Source of the DNA: Tritrichomonas foetus
Taxonomy: Eukaryota; Parabasalia; Tritrichomonadida; Tritrichomonadidae
NCBI GenBank assembly: GCA_001839685.1
Contig: MLAK01000738.1
Span: forward strand, 62,001 to 126,000
Direction of reading: 5' to 3'
Length of the DNA: 64,000 nt
Numbering within the stretch: position 1 is the first letter of the stretch; each line of letters opens with the position of its first letter. The translations under genes were made by a program, and so were the position numbers. Positions 1 through 9,579 of this stretch are shown in pieces. Under the pieces are notes generated by a model, which ran no database searches, had not been told where the DNA came from, and worked only from the letters and a program-made list of their open reading frames with translations.

Positions 1-801
1 AAAATGCTCAGTGATGAAAAGGTGAACACTTCTCAATCGCATGAATCTATTTCAAAATTGAAAGATGATTTGATTAATAAGGATAAACTGATAGCTCGAC
101 TTCAGAAAAAACTCCAATTATTAAAAGAAATTACTAATGAGCAAAATGTAAGGATTTCTAATACTGAAGAAATCATTAAGAAAACACAGACAGAAAATTC
201 TGACCTTAAAAAATATTGTAAGAAACTTGAAAAGTATCGAGCAGAATATCAAAGAGGAGCTGCAGAAAATGGACGTTTTAAGGAGACAATACAAGATCTT
301 GAAGCCAAATTAGCTTATTCCCATAACTTATATAGTAAAAGTCAGATACAAATAGACTCACTCAGGAAAGAACTCAGTGAATTAGAAAATAGTTACTCTC
401 AAATGCAAAAGCGCTGCCAAGAAAGTCAAGAGATGAATACGAATTTGATGAATACAACAAGCAATAATAAGTCAGAGATTCACGAATTAAATGAGACAAT
501 AAACTCTCTTAATGACTTACTTTCCAAAGAAACAGCAAAAACTGGCAAGATGGCTAAGACTATTGCTGATATCCAAGATGAAAAAATTAAATTACAAGCC
601 ATTATTAATAATGAAGCTAATTCGAAAGAAAAATACCGACTGAAGAAGAAAACTCTCCTTGATAAAATTAAGGAATTAGAAAGAGAGAGAAGGAAATGGG
701 AAAGCGTAGCTAAGTTTAATCAGCATGTTTGTACTGTCAAGAAAGTTGCTGTTCAGGATGTATATGGCGAATTTCAAAATATTAATTTTCCATCTCAATA
801 A
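1..801 (+). CDS. Coiled-coil protein, probably 3' part of a longer gene
   Basis: The reading frame is open from the first base of the window, and the first ATG is at 4, so the true start may lie upstream. The 265 visible residues are almost entirely Lys/Glu/Gln/Asn/Leu-rich with heptad-like spacing, as in long alpha-helical coiled coils. The last ~30 residues (KVAVQDVYGEF region) lose the heptad pattern and may form a short C-terminal tail. No catalytic domain is visible. Family known: trichomonads have many such structural coiled-coil proteins, often annotated only as such. Function is not assignable. Confidence 0.75.
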   Translation, partial: KMLSDEKVNTSQSHESISKLKDDLINKDKLIARLQKKLQLLKEITNEQNVRISNTEEIIKKTQTENSDLKKYCKKLEKYRAEYQRGAAENGRFKETIQDLEAKLAYSHNLYSKSQIQIDSLRKELSELENSYSQMQKRCQESQEMNTNLMNTTSNNKSEIHELNETINSLNDLLSKETAKTGKMAKTIADIQDEKIKLQAIINNEANSKEKYRLKKKTLLDKIKELERERRKWESVAKFNQHVCTVKKVAVQDVYGEFQNINFPSQ

Positions 802-1157
802 TTTTTTTAATGTTATTTAATAAAATCGATATTAATCATGATTGCTCATTGTATATAAATAATATTCATTTTTGTTAATGGATGAAAATTGCTATCAGTA
901 TTCACTAATCCAGAACCTCTCCCAAAAAACTATCCTGATGATTTCCTCATTCCATCCACGTCAAAAAACCTGTGATTTGTTTTTTTTAAAAAAAAGATTG
1001 ATAGAAATATTGTCACAACTTTAACAGTAACGATAAGTTGAGACTATATATAAATGAATAAAAAATGTGAACAGCTATAGCAGTAGAAAAAACAACAGCT
1101 GTAAAATAATCTTTATATTTTTATTATAAAAAAGTTTTAATTATTTAATACAGCAAT
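802..1157. other. Intergenic, no gene seen
   Basis: AT-rich spacer between convergent genes (coiled-coil + and frataxin -). It contains A/T runs and no open frame with coding character, and probably holds the two 3' untranslated ends. Confidence 0.6.
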
Positions 1158-1532
1158 TTAATCAATTTTCATTGTTAATTCAATTTCCTTTTCAAGTGAT
1201 TTATTGATTTCAAGTGAACTATCTTTGTGGTCAACCCATGCATCAAGATCGGTATCATATTCAAATTTGAGGGAGCCGGAAGCTGGCGAGGAAACCCAAA
1301 TCTGGTGACTTGGAGCTTGTCTACTGCAAAGAATTTCATGTCCTTTAAGTCTGAGCGCGAGTGAATCATCTTGAGCATCAACTAAAAAATTTTCACCAAG
1401 ATTTTCATATTTTGTTGTGAAATAATCACTGAGATCGTAGAAAGTATCTGCGGCTTTGGCCTTGAAATCATTGTCAGTGGCAAATGCTGCATATCCTTTA
1501 ACAAAATATTTGCGGTATGTTGAGGAAATCAT
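1158..1532 (-). CDS. Frataxin, probably hydrogenosomal
   Basis: A 124-residue protein matching the frataxin/CyaY family. It has an acidic first helix region (ADTFYDLSDYFTTKYENL), then the diagnostic beta-sheet core: ...LRLKGHEILCSRQAP, the signature QIWVSSPASG at about residues 77-86, and the WVDHKDSS segment. Frataxin binds iron and stimulates the cysteine desulfurase/ISCU scaffold in Fe-S cluster assembly. In trichomonads this pathway sits in the hydrogenosome. The N-terminus (MISSTYRKYF...) carries Ser/Thr/Arg/Lys and no acid until about residue 20, which fits a short organellar targeting sequence, but that is inference. The ATG is the first in frame, with an Inr-like TCATT about 12 nt upstream. 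Confidence 0.9.
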   Translation of the reverse strand: MISSTYRKYFVKGYAAFATDNDFKAKAADTFYDLSDYFTTKYENLGENFLVDAQDDSLALRLKGHEILCSRQAPSHQIWVSSPASGSLKFEYDTDLDAWVDHKDSSLEINKSLEKEIELTMKID

Positions 1533-3153
1533 TGCAGATTTAATGATGAGAACATGGTGAATTATTAGGCGAATTTATAGGTCAATTTTGGATGATAAGT
1601 GGTCGGTGAATATTCAAATGAAAGTGTCTATTAACTTTTTCTGAACTCAAACATTCAATGTAACATTTTGGCAGATTGCACTTTTCTCTCCAAAGATCAC
1701 ATAAGTGAAATTAATATAGGATTATCCTATGTGACATAATCATTATATCAATAACCGCCAAAGTCATAAGGATGAAAAAATGGTCGTGGAAAGATAAAAG
1801 AATGAAAACATTAAGACCGAATATTCTTTCAAAAAGTTCCTGTTTCTTCTCATTGCCCATTATAAAAGTATCAAAAAACAAAACTTATAGGAAAAAATAA
1901 AAATCCGACGGGTTTTCAAGGATTCTTTACATAACAAAGAAAATAATAATCGGCGCATGTTGTTATTTAATTATGAGGTCATTCAAAAATCATGAAGAGA
2001 ATAGGGGAAAAAATCGATAAGATATATTGCTTTGAAAAAGAAATGATACCTTTCGTGAAGTGAAACTGCATGAAATTCATCGCTATTTTATCTCTTTAGT
2101 CAGGCATCACATTACAATGCTGGTATCATGATAGTGTGAACATTTTTCGTATCTTATAAAATGAACCTAATATTGATATCAATACCTAAAGTTATTTCCT
2201 ATTTTCTTATCCCTTTTTCAAATAAATGAAAAATATTTTTGTTTCATTTTATCATATTACTCCTCTTTGTTGGAGATGTATAAATAGTAATTATGAAATT
2301 GTTAAAACATTCAAATATTGATGTTAACATAAATAAAGATACAATTTTCTTTCATTTTTCATAATCTATTTACATTCTTATCAGGAATCATTATCGAATA
2401 TTGAAATAACGCATATCTCTTATTTAATCTTTTGTCAATATCAAAGATTAATAGCTTCACACTTGTGTTATTTGTAACTGTTGTCAATCTCCTCCTATTG
2501 ATCACATTAAACACGGAATGATATTGTGTTATATTTGAAATATCAATGATTTATATAATGCTGAATTATCAACATTCTCTTCCAGTATTATTATAAGATG
2601 ATCAAGAAAATATATTCTGAGATTTCTGATCAATTTCTACCTTATTTATAAAATGGCCATCATTCACAACATTTGAAATATAAAAGAAGTTTAATTGGGA
2701 TATGTTTCGTATGAATATTTTATGGAATGGTGAATCGAAGTGAATTTATATCGAAGTGAATTTATATTCACTCTCAACATTAAAATTAAGATAATATAGT
2801 CTTTGTAACTATATCTTATTGAATACAAGTATATAATTCAAAAAACTGCATCGAAAGAATAGATCAGAAAAATTGATATGAATTTTTGTTATGAAATTAT
2901 GTACAGAAATTAGTCATGTTATTTCATATACATTGTAGTTATCTCATTTATTTCTCTTTTTATTCCAAAGCGAAAAGCAAAAAAACTGTTTCTTTTGAAT
3001 TTCTCTCTCAGACTTTGGAATTATTTTCACTTTTTCAATATTTTCGAAAGCATGCTAAACTTTTTTTGAAAACACTTCGTTATATTTATTCGACTAACCG
3101 TTATAAACTAAAGAAAAATTAAGAGAGTTTATTTATCTAAATAGACTAAAAAA
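1533..3153. other. Long AT-rich divergent intergenic region
   Basis: 1.6 kb between frataxin (-) and the PP2A subunit (+), with frequent stops in all frames. A short open stretch at 2916-3122 has no coding character. A 16-bp direct repeat occurs twice in tandem at 2735-2766 (unit TCGAAGTGAATTTATA). Nothing else recognisable. Confidence 0.6.
1542..1546 (-). promoter_or_regulatory. Inr-like motif (TCATT) of frataxin gene
   Basis: Read on the minus strand the sequence is TCATT, with the A 12 nt before the frataxin ATG. It matches the trichomonad initiator TCA(C/T)(A/T), where transcription starts at the A. Sequence match only. Confidence 0.45.
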
Positions 3154-4908
3154 ATGGCACGTCAACAAGCCGATCCGTCATTCGTTTTAAACTTTTTCAT
3201 CGAAGAACTGAACAGCGACAATGTCCACCACCGTCTTTTTGCAGCAAACAACATTTCTCTTGTTGCTGCAGCCATGGGCCCAGATCATGCCCGTACTGAC
3301 CTTATGCAGTTCCTTATGTCAGCTAATCAGCTTGATGGCGAAGTCCAAATGAGCCTTGCCAGCGGTTTTGGAGCACTCATCAAATATGTTGGTGGAGCTG
3401 AATATGCACATGTTTTATTAGGTCCCCTTAAGGTCCTCGCTTCAGCCGAAGAATCCATCGTCCGTGACAAAGCTATCGAAAGCATGGGTACCATCTGCGA
3501 TGCCATTCCAGCCGCCAATGCCGATACGAATCTCATGACGACTTGCCGCGATCTCGCCGGAGCCGAATTTTTCACAGCAAGAGCTTCTGCATGCGCATTT
3601 ATTGTCAAAGTTTACGCAAAAGTTAGCGATCCAAATAAGACACAGCTCCGCAATATTTTCAAGTCACTTGTCAAGGACGAAACGCCAATGGTTCGTAGAA
3701 GTGCTTTGAAATATCTTCCAAAACTCTGTGAAGCCTTACCATCTAATGTTATTATTGGTGAAGTCGCCAAAGAAATTTTGACAAGCAGTGTAAATGATGA
3801 TGAAGATTCTGTTCGTCTTCTTCTTCCAGCTTCGCTTTCTGTCATTTCAGGAAAATTAAGTGACTCTGAAAGAGCTGCTTTAATCGTTTCACTCGTCAAA
3901 ATGATCGTGAAGGATGGAAGCTGGCGTGTCAGATCTGCTCTTGCAAATGATTTGCCAACAATTTCGAAGCCATTCACACAAGAATCTGTGATGAACGACA
4001 TCTGCCCACTCCTCCTCCGTTTAATGAGAGATCCAGAAGCAGAAACAAAGACAGCAGCTTGCAGAGCAGTTTCAGGAATTCTTGCCCTTTTGAAGGACCA
4101 GGAAGCATTCATTGCTGAAAAGTTCATTCCAGAAATCGGAAATTTGACAAACGATGGTGCACCACAAGTCAGGCGCGAAGTTGCTCTTAGACTTATGGAA
4201 TTGGCTTCTGTTATCGATCGCCATAATGCAAATGCTTCAATCGTTCCATTATTCATTCAAATTCTCCGTGAAAGTGATAATGAAGCATCTGTTGCACTTT
4301 TAACATCATTATTGACATATGTTGATAAGGTTGATCTTCCAGGAATGACACCAGCAATCTTACCAGTTATTCTCGAAATTGCAGGAGAAACACACTGGCG
4401 TGTTAAATGCGTTATCATTAAACTTATTCCATCATTTGCAAACGTGTTAGGTCTTGATGACTTCACCAAGAAATTATTCCCACTTGTCAACACTTGGCTT
4501 TCAGATTCAATTTATAGTGTCAGAGAAGCTATGGCTACACAACTTGGTGCTCTTGTCCAACAGTTTGGTGTTGATTGGGCCACACAAGCACTTGCACCAG
4601 TTATTCTTCAATTTAAGGCAAATCAGAACTACTTAATTAGACAAGTCACACTCATGTGTGTGAACCACCTTCAAGGTGTCATTCCAATGAGCGTCCTTGT
4701 AAAGCAGTTCTTACCAGTTGTCTTACACATGTCAAACGATAGAGTTGCAAACGTCAAATTTTTAGTTGCGAAAACACTTTTATTGTTCGTTGGAACAAAC
4801 GAGCCAAAGATCAACCAACAGATCCAAGCATGCTTGAAGACACTTTCCAACGATGCTGATACTGACGTTAAATACTTCGCTTGCATGGCTCTTCTCAAAT
4901 GCCAATAA
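3154..4908 (+). CDS. Protein phosphatase 2A scaffold subunit A (PR65)
   Basis: 584 residues, almost the same length as animal PR65 (about 589), built entirely of HEAT repeats (about 15 units of ~39 residues). Repeats are visible through recurring motifs such as VRDKAIESM, VRRSALKYLPKL, WRVRSALANDLP, VRREVALRLMELA, WRVKCVIIKLIP, VREAMATQLGAL and VKFLVAKTLL. The protein is the rigid scaffold that holds the PP2A catalytic C subunit and exchangeable B subunits. The first half uses many C-ending codons compared with its AT-rich neighbours, which suggests high expression. The start is the first ATG, in an A-rich context. No Inr-like motif within 20 nt. Confidence 0.95.
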   Translation: MARQQADPSFVLNFFIEELNSDNVHHRLFAANNISLVAAAMGPDHARTDLMQFLMSANQLDGEVQMSLASGFGALIKYVGGAEYAHVLLGPLKVLASAEESIVRDKAIESMGTICDAIPAANADTNLMTTCRDLAGAEFFTARASACAFIVKVYAKVSDPNKTQLRNIFKSLVKDETPMVRRSALKYLPKLCEALPSNVIIGEVAKEILTSSVNDDEDSVRLLLPASLSVISGKLSDSERAALIVSLVKMIVKDGSWRVRSALANDLPTISKPFTQESVMNDICPLLLRLMRDPEAETKTAACRAVSGILALLKDQEAFIAEKFIPEIGNLTNDGAPQVRREVALRLMELASVIDRHNANASIVPLFIQILRESDNEASVALLTSLLTYVDKVDLPGMTPAILPVILEIAGETHWRVKCVIIKLIPSFANVLGLDDFTKKLFPLVNTWLSDSIYSVREAMATQLGALVQQFGVDWATQALAPVILQFKANQNYLIRQVTLMCVNHLQGVIPMSVLVKQFLPVVLHMSNDRVANVKFLVAKTLLLFVGTNEPKINQQIQACLKTLSNDADTDVKYFACMALLKCQ

Positions 4909-5110
4909 AGTAATTAATCATTAATATTATCGGGTTTTCTTTACTTTTCATATCTCTCTATTTATAAATGAAAAACAAACTTTATGAAAAAAGAATTTTC
5001 TAAATGGTGAAATATATGAGATTTATCGGTGTTATTGATATAAATTTTGCGAAATTGCTTTTAACTTTTCATGATATTTCATCGATTTTCATGGAATCAT
5101 CAGAAGAAAT

Positions 5111-5152
5111 AAAATGATCATCAAAAGAAAGAAAATGATCATCAAAAGAAAG
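5111..5152. repeat. 21-bp direct tandem repeat, two copies
   Basis: Two perfect adjacent copies of a 21-bp unit (AAAATGATCATCAAAAGAAAG) lie in the spacer between the convergent PP2A-A and 14-3-3 genes. Confidence 0.8.
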
Positions 5153-5181
5153 AAACAAAATTAATGATGATAAAAACAATT

Positions 5182-5880
5182 TTACAAATCAACTTCTTGT
5201 TTGGGTTTCCATCTTTCAATATTTTCGGCCATGAGATCGACGATGTCTTGAACTTTGGCGCGTGTGTCAGGTGGATATTTTTCCAGGGACATTGAGAGTT
5301 CATGATGCTGTTGTGTAATTAAATCAAGTGCTTTAAGTTTCTGGTCCAGATAGTCAGCTAGCAAGATGCTGTAATTCAGATATGAAGACATCAAAATTTC
5401 AACATTTTGATTGGGCTGGGTTTTAAAGAAATCAATGGCTTTCATATAATTTGACCTGGATTCTGACCCGATTTTGGCAATTTCTGCAGGATCTACACAA
5501 TCTAATTTATATCTCTGGAAATCGGCCAAATATCGAAGAAATAAAGCCTTCCCTTCTTCTTCCATTGACTGGCTAAGAATGTGTGTTTGAATAATGTTTA
5601 TAATTTCGTCCAAATTTTTATTGAGAATTTCTGTCATTTCTTCGATTGCAATATGAATGTTATCGCATGGTTTAGGAATATCTTTCATATTTAATATCGC
5701 ACTGCGGTGTGGATTGACGATTGAAAGCCAAACGTTAATAACGAGCATTCGATCTTCTGGTTGTAAAACATATTTCGCTTCAACTAATTGACGAATAATA
5801 TCAGCAGCATCGTTTATTTTGCCGGATTCATAAATAACATGAGCCAAGTATATTTTAACTCGATTATCAGCTTCGAACAT
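5182..5880 (-). CDS. Divergent 14-3-3 family protein
   Basis: 232 residues with the all-helical 14-3-3 pattern from end to end. Numbered from the ATG at 5880, most phosphopeptide-contacting residues of human 14-3-3 zeta have equivalents: R59 (for R56), R123-Y124 (for R127/Y128) in FQRYKLD, N169 (for N173) in YLNYSI, and N220 with W224 near the C-terminus (ENIERW). The position of the key K49 is a Leu (L52). The frame continues upstream only to a TTG. The ATG at 5880 gives an N-terminus that aligns with the family start and has TCACA 6 nt upstream. 14-3-3 dimers bind phosphoserine proteins, but ligand binding here may be altered. Confidence 0.85.
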   Translation of the reverse strand: MFEADNRVKIYLAHVIYESGKINDAADIIRQLVEAKYVLQPEDRMLVINVWLSIVNPHRSAILNMKDIPKPCDNIHIAIEEMTEILNKNLDEIINIIQTHILSQSMEEEGKALFLRYLADFQRYKLDCVDPAEIAKIGSESRSNYMKAIDFFKTQPNQNVEILMSSYLNYSILLADYLDQKLKALDLITQQHHELSMSLEKYPPDTRAKVQDIVDLMAENIERWKPKQEVDL

Positions 5881-6241
5881 TTTTGTGAGAAAAATGATCA
5901 AAACACTCTGAATTCTTTTGTATCTTATGAATAAATAACGTTCTCCTATTATGTGAATTCAATAAACTATAACCATACTCTTTTCAATTTCATCTTTTGA
6001 GCCTTTCCAGGTTACAATGAAGATATATATTCATAGTCTGTTCAATAAATTTATGGTTCAATATTATAGTAATAATACATATCATTGGTAGTTGTGGAAC
6101 TTTTTCTTGTCGTGATAATTGCACGAAAAAAATAAAATTCATTATTTTCTGAAATATATTCAAATAATTAAATTTGTTCAGAATTGAAGATATATTGAAA
6201 GTATAATTGGTCTTATTTCCAAAAAGTGACAATTCATCCAA
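5881..6241. other. Divergent intergenic region 14-3-3 / HDAC
   Basis: About 360 bp of AT-rich sequence between divergent genes. Apart from the Inr-like motif of the 14-3-3 gene, the only candidate is TTCATCC just before the HDAC ATG, which misses the Inr consensus at its last position. Confidence 0.5.
5884..5888 (-). promoter_or_regulatory. Inr-like motif (TCACA) of 14-3-3 gene
   Basis: Minus-strand TCACA with the A 6 nt before the ATG at 5880. It matches the trichomonad Inr consensus and supports 5880 over the upstream TTG as start. Confidence 0.45.
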
Positions 6242-7522
6242 ATGAATTCGCGCAACAATCGAATCGTGTATTTCTATGATGAAGACGTCGGGAATTTCTT
6301 CTATGGACCGGGGCATCCAATGAAACCTCATAGAATTCAAATGGCCCATAATCTTATAGTATCATACGACTTACACAAAAAGATGCGAATTTTATCACCA
6401 CATCGAGCAACACCCAGCGAAATGATGCAATTTCATTCAGAAGAATATATAAACTTTTTACGAATGGCAACACCCGAAAATATATTGAGTCAAACCGGCC
6501 TCTACGATAAGTTTAACATTAGCGAAGATTCACCGATTTTTGATGGACTTTTTGAATTCTGCCAAATATCAGCCGGCGGTTCGATTTCTGCCGCAAGAGA
6601 GTTAAATTCCGGAAAAGCAGATATTGCAATCAATTGGGCAGGTGGGCTTCACCACGCCAAAAAATCAGAAGCGTCTGGGTTTTGCTATGTCGCTGATTGC
6701 GTCCTCGGAATTTTGGAGCTTTTGGAACGATACGATCGAGTTATGTATATTGATATCGATATACATCACGGCGATGGTGTTGAAGAAGCATTCTACACAA
6801 CCGATCGCGTTTTGACAGTATCGTTCCATAAATATGGCGACTTCTTCCCTGGAACCGGGCATATCGATGATATCGGAACATGCAAAGGAAAGCATTACTC
6901 AGTAAATGTTCCATTAAAAGATGGAATTGACGATGAAAGCTACAAAGTCATCTTCCAGCCAATCATTCGCCACTTAATCGAATGGTATCGTCCGCAAGCA
7001 ATTTTGCTCCAATGTGGTGGAGACTCACTAACAGGCGACCGTTTAGGATCATTTAATCTAACCATTAAGGGACATGCCGATTGTGTTGAATACGTGAAAC
7101 AATTCAAAATTCCACTTTTGGTCACAGGCGGTGGAGGTTATACTGTCAGAAATGTGTCAAGATGCTGGGCATATGAAACAGCTGTTTTACTTGACGAAAA
7201 TATCGACGGACAACTTCCATATAATGAATATATGAGCTACTATGGGCCAGACTACCAGCTTCATTTAAATCCTTCAAATATGGAAAATTTGAATACTTCT
7301 GAAGACCTTCACGAGATTTATGTGAAAGTTGTGGAGAATTTGAGGCATCTTCCATGCGCACCAAACGTAAGCCTGACTGCAGATAAGCCGTCGCTGCTCC
7401 TGATGGACTCAGACGACAGTGACAACGAAGTGTTTGACGACAGATTGACAAGCAGGTATATAACGACAAAAATGCGGCTCAACACACTCGATCCGAACGA
7501 GGAAGATAATGAAATGTGGTGA
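6242..7522 (+). CDS. Class I histone deacetylase (RPD3/HDAC1-3 type)
   Basis: 426 residues with the complete class I HDAC fold: N-terminal [20 protein letters not shown], then [16 protein letters not shown]. The catalytic His pair H137-H138 lies in [16 protein letters not shown]. Zinc ligands D173 and H175 lie in DIDIHHGDG, and the third Asp is in [11 protein letters not shown]. The transition-state Tyr is in GGGGYTVRN. The C-terminal tail is short and acidic ([12 protein letters not shown] ... PNEEDNEMW) like that of RPD3/HDAC1. It removes acetyl groups from histone lysines in the nucleus, usually inside corepressor complexes. All catalytic residues are present, so it is probably active. Confidence 0.97.
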   Translation: MNSRNNRIVYFYDEDVGNFFYGPGHPMKPHRIQMAHNLIVSYDLHKKMRILSPHRATPSEMMQFHSEEYINFLRMATPENILSQTGLYDKFNISEDSPIFDGLFEFCQISAGGSISAARELNSGKADIAINWAGGLHHAKKSEASGFCYVADCVLGILELLERYDRVMYIDIDIHHGDGVEEAFYTTDRVLTVSFHKYGDFFPGTGHIDDIGTCKGKHYSVNVPLKDGIDDESYKVIFQPIIRHLIEWYRPQAILLQCGGDSLTGDRLGSFNLTIKGHADCVEYVKQFKIPLLVTGGGGYTVRNVSRCWAYETAVLLDENIDGQLPYNEYMSYYGPDYQLHLNPSNMENLNTSEDLHEIYVKVVENLRHLPCAPNVSLTADKPSLLLMDSDDSDNEVFDDRLTSRYITTKMRLNTLDPNEEDNEMW

Positions 7523-7576
7523 ACAAATAAAAATATTAATATTACTAAATCTTTTTGATATATTTAATCGGGATTA

Positions 7577-7935
7577 GTTTTCTCTTTCCTTATGTTTTCT
7601 CTTTCCTTATGTTTTCTCTTTCCTTATGTTTTCTCTTTNNNNNNNNNNNNNNNNNNNNNNNNNNNNNNNNNNNNNNNNNNNNNNNNNNNNNNNNNNNNNN
7701 NNNNNNNNNNNNNNNNNNNNNNNNNNNNNNNNNNNNNNNNNNNNNNNNNNNNNNNNNNNNNNNNNNNNNNNNNNNNNNNNNNNNNNNNNNNNNNNNNNNN
7801 NNNNNNNNNNNNNNNNNNNNNNNNNNNNNNNNNNNNNNNNNNNNNNNNNNNNNTTGTTTTCTCTTTTCTTATGTTTTCTCTTTTCTTATGTTTTCTCTTT
7901 CCTTATGTTTTCTCTTTTCTTATGTTTTCTCTTTC
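7577..7935. repeat. 17-bp minisatellite, pyrimidine-rich, interrupted by N gap
   Basis: Head-to-tail copies of a 17-bp unit (GTTTTCTCTTTCCTTAT) occur on both sides of a run of Ns (7639-7853). A variant unit with TTTTCTTAT alternates on the distal side. The plus strand is almost pure pyrimidine apart from G and A at the unit edge. It lies 3' of the HDAC gene. Because 17 is not a multiple of three, open frames through it are artefacts. Confidence 0.95.
7639..7853. other. Assembly gap of 215 Ns inside the minisatellite
   Basis: A run of 215 Ns flanked on both sides by the same 17-bp repeat, so the true copy number is unknown. Confidence 0.99.
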
Positions 7936-8039
7936 TAAAAATTAAAAGTAATCTTTTGAATGATGATTCTGACCCAATACATTATTGAAAAGAAACTATA
8001 TGTTTATCTTTCATGATAATGGGATGAAAAAGAACCAAA

Positions 8040-8151
8040 GGAAAATAAGTCTTTTTCATTATATTTATCTCGATGAAGATCACAAGTCATTTTGGAAGAA
8101 AGTTAAAAATTAATTTTTCAGTGAAAAGAATAATAAAAAGACTTATTTTCC
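8040..8151. repeat. Foldback with 17-bp perfect arms
   Basis: Arm 8040-8056 (GGAAAATAAGTCTTTTT) is the exact reverse complement of 8135-8151, with about 78 bp between. It lies between the minisatellite and the 3' end of the RhoGAP gene. It could be a small MITE remnant or a transcript 3'-end structure. No clear target duplication. Confidence 0.6.
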
Positions 8152-8234
8152 TAATTTATTAAGTTTAATGAAAAAAGTAAAAATGCCAAATATAATCCTA
8201 GTTAATCACTTAGTTTGTTACCTCATGACTCACT

Positions 8235-9185
8235 TTAGTCGAGGGAGAAGCTTGAAACTTCCTTTTCAGTCTTTGGACTAACGGAATTTCCTGGTTTGAT
8301 CATCTTTGAATTCAACAAAGTTGTAAGAACTTGTTGTTGTCTCAATGTTTCGTCTCCTTCAATGTTTGCTGGATCAGGTGGATCTCTTGTTGGTCTTTCG
8401 AAGCGCTTTGTTTTGACGAGTCGGCAAAGAGGAACAAAAGGAATGATGTGACCATGTCTGAAATTACACCTGAAGATTTGATGCTGAATGTGGACAACGT
8501 TAATCGGTGGAGCGTTGAAGAGGCTAAAGTCTTCTTCGTTGCAGAAAAGAGATTCATCTACTGAAAAATCTGTGAAAATATCATTAAATCTGGATATGAG
8601 AAGTGCCAAAGCTTTGTTTGCTAACTGAGCCTGCTGCATTGCATCAAGTGGTGGAACGTTAGGTGATGTAATAATATTTGGTGCAAAACAAATCGCTAAG
8701 TTGTCTGGTGTCATTTTGTTCTTGGAACTACTTTTAGCTGTCTCGTTAAGAAATTGGCAAAGATATCCAAGTGTGATCATTCTAATTTTTGGGAGCATTG
8801 CTAAAACATTTTTGAAGACATCAACCTCTCTCTCTTCGTCGTTGATTCCCATTAAACCGATAACGCAATCGTAAACATCCAAAGTGACCAAAGGCTCGTG
8901 TTCTGACATTTGTCGGAAATATCGTTTCAAAGCAGTAGCAATAGTGTGGACATCGTCATATTTCGCCCAATTAGTAACGCGGTCCTTGTCGAGATCGTCA
9001 CAGAGCTCCTTTGTTTTCGTGTCGGAGCCGTTTAAACGGAAAATACCTTCGACGTCGGCCCAATTTCGATTTTTGAGTTCAGCGATTAAATCTGTAACAA
9101 TGAAAGGGATCTTGCCGTGAAATGCTTCGGGTGGCATTTCGAAAAAGTGATGAATTTCTGTGTTATTTACACTATTTTCGAGCAT
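8235..9185 (-). CDS. RhoGAP-domain protein
   Basis: 316 residues from the ATG at 9185 (the frame extends one codon to a TTG). A RhoGAP domain fills residues ~20-205. IPFIVTDLIAELKNR leads to the arginine-finger motif EGIFRLNGS with R50. The conserved Lys K87 is in ALKRYFRQM, and the Asn-Pro region is LAICFAPNII. These are the residues that stimulate GTP hydrolysis by Rho/Rac GTPases. The remaining ~110 residues have no recognised domain. The likely role is to switch off Rho-family signalling to actin at the cell cortex. An Inr-like TCATA is 11 nt upstream. Confidence 0.92.
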   Translation of the reverse strand: MLENSVNNTEIHHFFEMPPEAFHGKIPFIVTDLIAELKNRNWADVEGIFRLNGSDTKTKELCDDLDKDRVTNWAKYDDVHTIATALKRYFRQMSEHEPLVTLDVYDCVIGLMGINDEEREVDVFKNVLAMLPKIRMITLGYLCQFLNETAKSSSKNKMTPDNLAICFAPNIITSPNVPPLDAMQQAQLANKALALLISRFNDIFTDFSVDESLFCNEEDFSLFNAPPINVVHIQHQIFRCNFRHGHIIPFVPLCRLVKTKRFERPTRDPPDPANIEGDETLRQQQVLTTLLNSKMIKPGNSVSPKTEKEVSSFSLD

Positions 9186-9193
9186 CAAAAAAT

Positions 9194-9198
9194 TATGA
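9194..9198 (-). promoter_or_regulatory. Inr-like motif (TCATA) of RhoGAP gene
   Basis: Minus-strand TCATA with the A 11 nt before the ATG at 9185. It fits the trichomonad Inr consensus. Confidence 0.45.
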
Positions 9199-9340
9199 TT
9201 ATGGTGATGATTGAAAAAAAACCTTTTTGACTGATTTTCACAGAAAATACATTTTTTCTCAATGGAAAACTTTTTCAGTATTTTTAGACATCAAATAACA
9301 GAAAAACATTTTCCTTTGAGAGGAAATACATTTTTGGTGA

Positions 9341-9376
9341 ACTAACTTTTTGTGATATTAATCACAAAAAGTTAGT
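9341..9376. repeat. Perfect 16-bp-arm hairpin
   Basis: ACTAACTTTTTGTGAT (9341-9356), a 4-base ATTA loop and its exact reverse complement (9361-9376). Pairing can extend a little further after one mismatch. It sits in the spacer between the divergent RhoGAP (-) and APC2 (+) genes, so it is not a 3'-end structure of either. Function unknown. Confidence 0.8.
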
Positions 9377-9579
9377 GCACAAAAAAAGTCATGATAATGA
9401 AAAACTGAATATGGATCTTTGAAATTTTGAGTATGGGTTTCAATAGATTCGTAAAAATTGAAAGAATTTGAACATCCTGTATTGGAAAATGCCGAAATTT
9501 CAGATTTTCTCTATAATAAATTTGACTTATCAAGTTTTGTGAAAAAATTAAATTTGAATTAATTACGTTTTAAAATAAA

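Noticed and set aside
5990..6349. 119-codon minus-strand open frame overlapping the HDAC start
   Set aside because: Antisense to a certain gene, AT-driven composition, no domain.
7555..7988. Three overlapping open frames with Ser/Leu/Phe repeats
   Set aside because: They arise from a 17-bp tandem repeat and run through 215 Ns.
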